Assembly (NCBI GenBank): GCA_009783365.1
Contig: WRHG01000041.1
Span: forward strand, 1 to 13,178
Direction of reading: 5' to 3'
DNA length: 13,178 bases
Origin: Clostridia bacterium
Lineage (GTDB): Bacteria > Bacillota_A > Clostridia > Christensenellales > Aristaeellaceae
A program made the position numbers and the translations under genes. Under the pieces are notes generated by a model, which saw nothing but the letters and a program-made list of their open reading frames with translations, was not told where the DNA came from and searched no databases. Below, piece after piece: positions 13,133-13,178 of this stretch. Each line of letters begins with the position of its first letter. The stretch's first letter is position 1.

Positions 13133-13178
13133 AAAAACCTTTTGTGTGGAGCGGTCGGTGAATCTCTTTGTGACGGGG

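Overview
The window is an accessory-looking stretch of a Gram-positive, Clostridia-type chromosome. That placement is an inference. It rests on strong AGGAGG-type ribosome binding sites, several secreted multi-domain proteins with Sec signal peptides, BspA-type leucine-rich repeats, and a membrane-anchored LuxR regulator of a kind seen in anaerobic Gram-positive gut bacteria. By eye the base composition is slightly GC-rich. There are no rRNA or tRNA genes, no CRISPR array, no insertion sequence and no phage genes. All seven intact genes lie on the minus strand, so transcription runs from right to left.

Right half, in order of transcription: a small cysteine-rich zinc-binding protein (12821-13132); a 992-residue secreted protein with a PsbP-like N-terminal domain, three lipocalin-like repeats and two copies of a C-terminal module (9805-12783); a membrane-integrated LuxR-family regulator (8042-9757); and a secreted protein with the same PsbP-like N-terminal domain followed by two large TPR blocks (5308-8013). 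The gaps between these four genes are 37, 47 and 28 bases, so they probably form one operon whose promoter lies outside the window.

Left half: a small secreted protein with its own recognisable sigma-70-type promoter and a dyad overlapping the activator position (4589-5170); a short broken remnant that resembles the PsbP-like domain (4320-4529); and two secreted BspA-like leucine-rich-repeat proteins (2904-4250 and 156-2726). The two LRR proteins are clearly paralogous over their signal peptide, first domain and even the untranslated leader. They then diverge, one into a right-handed beta-helix and the other into a longer LRR array with an inserted domain and a BLIP-like C-terminus. A double hairpin lies between them.

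Taken together, the locus looks like a regulated factory of exported, modular, duplication-prone surface or secreted proteins. The LuxR-type membrane protein is the only obvious regulator and may sense an extracellular cue through an unusual repeated loop. No catalytic enzyme is recognisable, and the biological role (adhesion, host or particle contact, or capture of a ligand) is not established by the sequence.
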